From Zopfochytrium polystomum (lineage: Eukaryota > Chytridiomycota > Chytridiomycetes > Chytridiales > Chytridiaceae), in contig JAIVFJ010000017.1 of assembly GCA_025765615.1 (NCBI GenBank), positions 310,001 through 374,000 of the forward strand: a stretch of 64,000 bases of DNA, given 5' to 3'. Shown piece by piece: positions 61,101-64,000 of the stretch (the stretch's first letter is position 1; each line of letters opens with the position of its first letter). Under the pieces are notes generated by a model. That model searched no databases and was not told the DNA's origin. It worked only from the letters and a program-made list of their open reading frames with translations. The position numbers were made by a program, and so were the translations under genes.

Positions 61101-62410
61101 TGGCGAAAACCCACCCACTGGAGCTTCTTCGGACACAAATCACAGCGGTCGGGAGGATAATTACGACTCTTATGCGTCGTCAGACGATGGCATCGAGACT
61201 GATGTATCAGTTGGCGGAAAGCACTATCTTGTTTGGAATCCGGCCCCTGCCCCCGACTCAAGTGCACCATCAACGCCAGGAGTAATGTCCCCTCCTGATT
61301 CGCCGGTGCCGTCGACCCCGCGACCTCCACAGCTTCCTCTGCCTCCTCCACCGCCGTTGCAGTCAAGCCCATCTCCATCGGCCAGCACCGCCGCTCCGAC
61401 CGTTCCACTAGCGTTTTACAAGTACGGCCTGTACATGACAGTTGAGCCTGCTCCAGTTCGAGGTGGGCAACCTTCACCGCTTCCAGCACTATCGGATTTT
61501 GTTGGAGGCTGGCTTACGACAGAATTTACATTGTACACGGTGACCGTCAAGGTAAAATGAAAGAAGCGTTATAAGACAAATACTCATGTATCATTTCAGC
61601 TGCTCAAACCCAGGGTCACGGGCTTTCGGAACGCGGTGCCGTGCTCCTTTACGGTAAATCGAAGGTTCAGAGAATTCGAACTACTTTACAAGTCCTTGGT
61701 GAGTTGAATTGGATTCCATCACGACAACTAGATCTGCCACTGACACGAAAATTAGTTGGACGAATATGGTGAATTTATCTCGGATTGGCCACATTTTCCT
61801 TCAAAGGGCTACTTCGGTAAAGATAATTCTAGAAGTCATCTCTGAACGCTCACTTGTGTGAATTTGCTTTCTAGGCCGATTCCAGCCCACTACAATTGCG
61901 CACCGCACTGCCGCATTCAGGGAAATTCTCTTCTTTGTTTCTCAACACCCGGACCTTCATTTTTGTCCCCCACTTCTCAAATTTCTGGGCGTCCGCGTTC
62001 GACCATCTTCAAACCCGATTGACGGGCACAACTATCGCCGCCCACCATCCCCAACTCCATCAACCTTCAACCACAATCTCGTTTCATTTGCGCAGTCTGT
62101 TCCGCCGTCCTATCCAACCGTCGGCCCCGACGTGCCACTACCCGGCTCCAGCTCCAACGCAGGACCCTCCCGCCGCGTCAGTATAACAGCCTCCGCCCTT
62201 GATGCAGCGATTACCGGGCCAAGCGCCGGGACGAGTGGTGGTCTTTTGTTCTTCGAACACGCTAGGTCTTCGAGCAACACCACTCTGACGTCGGCAGCGT
62301 CAAGGTCGCACCTCGTTGTTCCGCCCACTCTGGGGGAAGAAACTTCGTACACCAGGCCGGCCGATGCAGCGTCTGGGTCGCGCAAGAGGAGGACGATTTC
62401 TTTATGGTGA
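58156..62410 (+). CDS. PX-domain protein with long Ser/Pro-rich region
   Basis: Exons 58156-61551, 61600-61698, 61756-61816 and 61875-62410 join in phase, about 1363 residues from the Met at 58156; a Met at 58030 adds a Lys/Arg-rich extension. Some 1050 residues are low-complexity Ser/Pro/Thr sequence with candidate SP/TP phosphosites and proline runs (PQLPLPPPPPLQ). The C-terminal part is a PX (phox) domain: FTLYTVTVKL, then SFTVNRRFREFELLYKSL with the Arg-Arg-Phe that binds PtdIns3P, HFPSKGYFGRFQPTTIAHRT and FFVSQHPDLHFCPPLLKFLG. It should bind phosphoinositides on endosomes or vacuole. No BAR, SH3 or kinase domain was seen. The role of the long region is unknown. Confidence 0.85.
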
Positions 62411-63954
62411 TCGGGGCGTCGCCCTCGACTCTTTCTGCAAACCCGAACTATGTGGTATTGGAGCTCCTTGGGTTGGTAACCCTCTTTTTTGTCTCTCATG
62501 CAGCCTCTGTGACTGGCTACACATTTAAGCATATTCACCTATTCTAAGGGATGGTAAAACCTGTCTCCGTATTTTTTCCCACTGCGTATTCAAATCCTTT
62601 TCTTCCCCCTTCAGTTCTATTTCGAAGTGACTTTTTTCTTTTTGAGAATCCCTTTTTCATTTCATTTTTTTATGCTGTTGCGACATCTTGTTTCGCCCAC
62701 GTCATTCTCATTCTGGCTCCTTGACTGGATAATAGAAAAAATACATGTTGCGGATGCTGTTGTGTGGACCTAACCATTGACCACTGTTGCTTCCAGTGTG
62801 TTCAAAGCAAAAATTGTCGGGATTTTTTTTTTTGTCCCTGGAGGATGTGGTTTGTCACACCACGAACAATCCCACCTAATTCTATTCCCAAATTTCAAGA
62901 TTTCTTGCGCGAACTTTGGCACACCGCTCGTTTCCTTGGAGCACGTCGTTTCCTTCTATTAATTTCTTTCCTTTCCTGGCGGGAGAAAGCATCGAAGGTT
63001 TACACCACCCGTTTGGGTACAGCGTGCACGGTTCTCGACCTCATCCCGGGTTGAGAACCGTCGCCGTCACGACCGGTCGCTGGGCAACGAAGACATAAAA
63101 CTGCCCTTGCCGCGAAGGCGGCATTGGCGGCGGCGGCGATGTGGCTCGAACGATGAATGATGGGAAGACGTTGCCGAGAGCCGGCGATGCGGGGGCGCGG
63201 CGGCGGTGAAGGCGGCGACGGCGGGCGCATTCAGGGGAGTGGACAGACGACGACGAAGGCGGGGCTAGCAGCACGCACGTTGGGCGAAACAAGGTGGTCG
63301 GCGACCCATTCCACGGCACACCTCGAGAGAGTTTCGTAATCAAGCTTGGCTCCGCTGGAGCGCGGCCGCGGGGGGTGTGGCTACGGTCCGCCGCAAGCCA
63401 CCAGTCTGACTTCTTAACTAACAGTCAAACCGCAGGTATTTTTCTAGCTGTGGGTGACCTTGCACTGGCGGCGGCAACATAAATACTGGAATTGACCGCG
63501 TATTCCATCGTCCAGCCGAGGACAGCGAGGGGATCCCCGTTTCAGCGTGTTTCTCGCGGTGGCGGTCGAGTTAACGCAATCTGAACCCGCGCCCAGAAAA
63601 AAGAAAGAAGCGTGGAGCGTGGAGATCTCCACCGGCACTCTCTGTCTCTCGCCCTCTTGGTTGCTCGATCTCCTTTTTTTTTGGTTGCGTTTCCGTCGCC
63701 GGTCCGCCACACGCAAGACTTGGGGAGACAGAGGCAGAGACAGACAAAGTGTGCCCGTGAAGGGGAGAGAGAGAAAGAAAGTAGAAGACGCAGCCTCGCC
63801 AGCCTCGCCAGCCTCGCCAGCCAGCCAGCCCCGGTCTCCAAACCCCCCGGCGGAGCCGCTAACAAAGCAGCAAGCAGCAGTCCTTCGTGCCTGCCCCTGC
63901 CCCACCACTCCCGCCCCCCCTCTCCCCCCCCCGCTCATAGCTTTAGACCAAGCG
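62411..63954. other. Intergenic region, no supported gene
   Basis: 1.5 kb between the PX gene stop and the ATG at 63955. T-rich first half (3' flank) and GC-rich second half; a CT/GA-rich zone with CCCC runs lies directly before the next ATG. Frames on both strands are low complexity and unsupported. Confidence 0.5.
63793..63830. repeat. Short tandem repeat CAGCCTCGC
   Basis: Four near-perfect 9-bp units followed by CAGCCAGCC, in the presumed 5' leader of the gene starting at 63955. Confidence 0.85.
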
Positions 63955-64000
63955 ATGAGCTCAGGCAGCAGCAGCTACGGCGGTGGATCCGCCGGCGCCG
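63955..64000 (+). CDS. 5' end of an unidentified gene, cut by window
   Basis: An ATG after a CT-rich leader opens MSSGSSSYGGGSAGA and runs off the window. Too short to identify; Ser/Gly composition resembles starts of several fungal regulatory proteins. Confidence 0.45.
   Translation, partial: MSSGSSSYGGGSAGA

Overview
The window is a gene-dense stretch of a nuclear genome from a filamentous or zoosporic early-diverging fungus. Genes carry many short GT-AG introns, mostly 41-85 nt, some with TACTAAC/CTAAC-like branch sites. They include fungal-type adenylate cyclase, RAT1, zuotin, VPS54, SF3A1, MSH6 and a secreted polygalacturonase. A plant-pectin enzyme together with LRR/mucin surface proteins and TM-SH3 receptors fits a chytrid-like fungus such as Gonapodya. 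This is a guess from gene content; no marker gene fixes the species.

Layout. 1-1050: 3' part of a GH28 polygalacturonase. 2588-8943: adenylate cyclase (RA, LRR, PP2C-like and catalytic domains). 9703-12892: a membrane-anchored protein with a novel repeat, two PAM2 motifs and Nab2-like CCCH fingers. 13351-14154(-): weak hypothetical gene. 14412-18712(-): RAT1/XRN2. 19025-21222(-): TPR-like protein. 21571-23934: zuotin. 23981-25276(-): CutC. 25504-29715: VPS54. 30048-32319: putatively myristoylated LRR protein. 32889-35500: SF3A1. 35742-37904(-) and 50813-52876(+): two members of one Cys-rich/TM/SH3 surface-protein family. 38403-45677: a very large LRR plus Thr/Ser-rich mucin-like protein. 45678-50812: gene-poor tract with decayed reading frames and a fragment copied from RAT1. 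53134-57951: MSH6. 58156-62410: PX-domain protein. 63955-64000: first codons of another gene.

The genes do not form one pathway. Housekeeping genes (RNA decay, splicing, Golgi tethering, ribosome-associated chaperone, mismatch repair) alternate with lineage-specific surface and signalling genes (cyclase, LRR proteins, TM-SH3 receptors, mucin, PX protein). Three divergent pairs share short upstream regions: TPR/zuotin, CutC/VPS54 and TM-SH3/mucin.

Most worth a second look are the TM-PAM2-CCCH protein with its three-fold repeat, the paired TM-SH3 family, the LRR-mucin with one exon per LRR, the in-frame stop/+1 shift at a CTT-TAA-A site inside the MSH6 mismatch-binding domain, two candidate ultra-short introns (29 and 32 nt), and the RAT1-derived fragment. 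Exon joins given here were checked for reading phase by hand; no transcript evidence was available.
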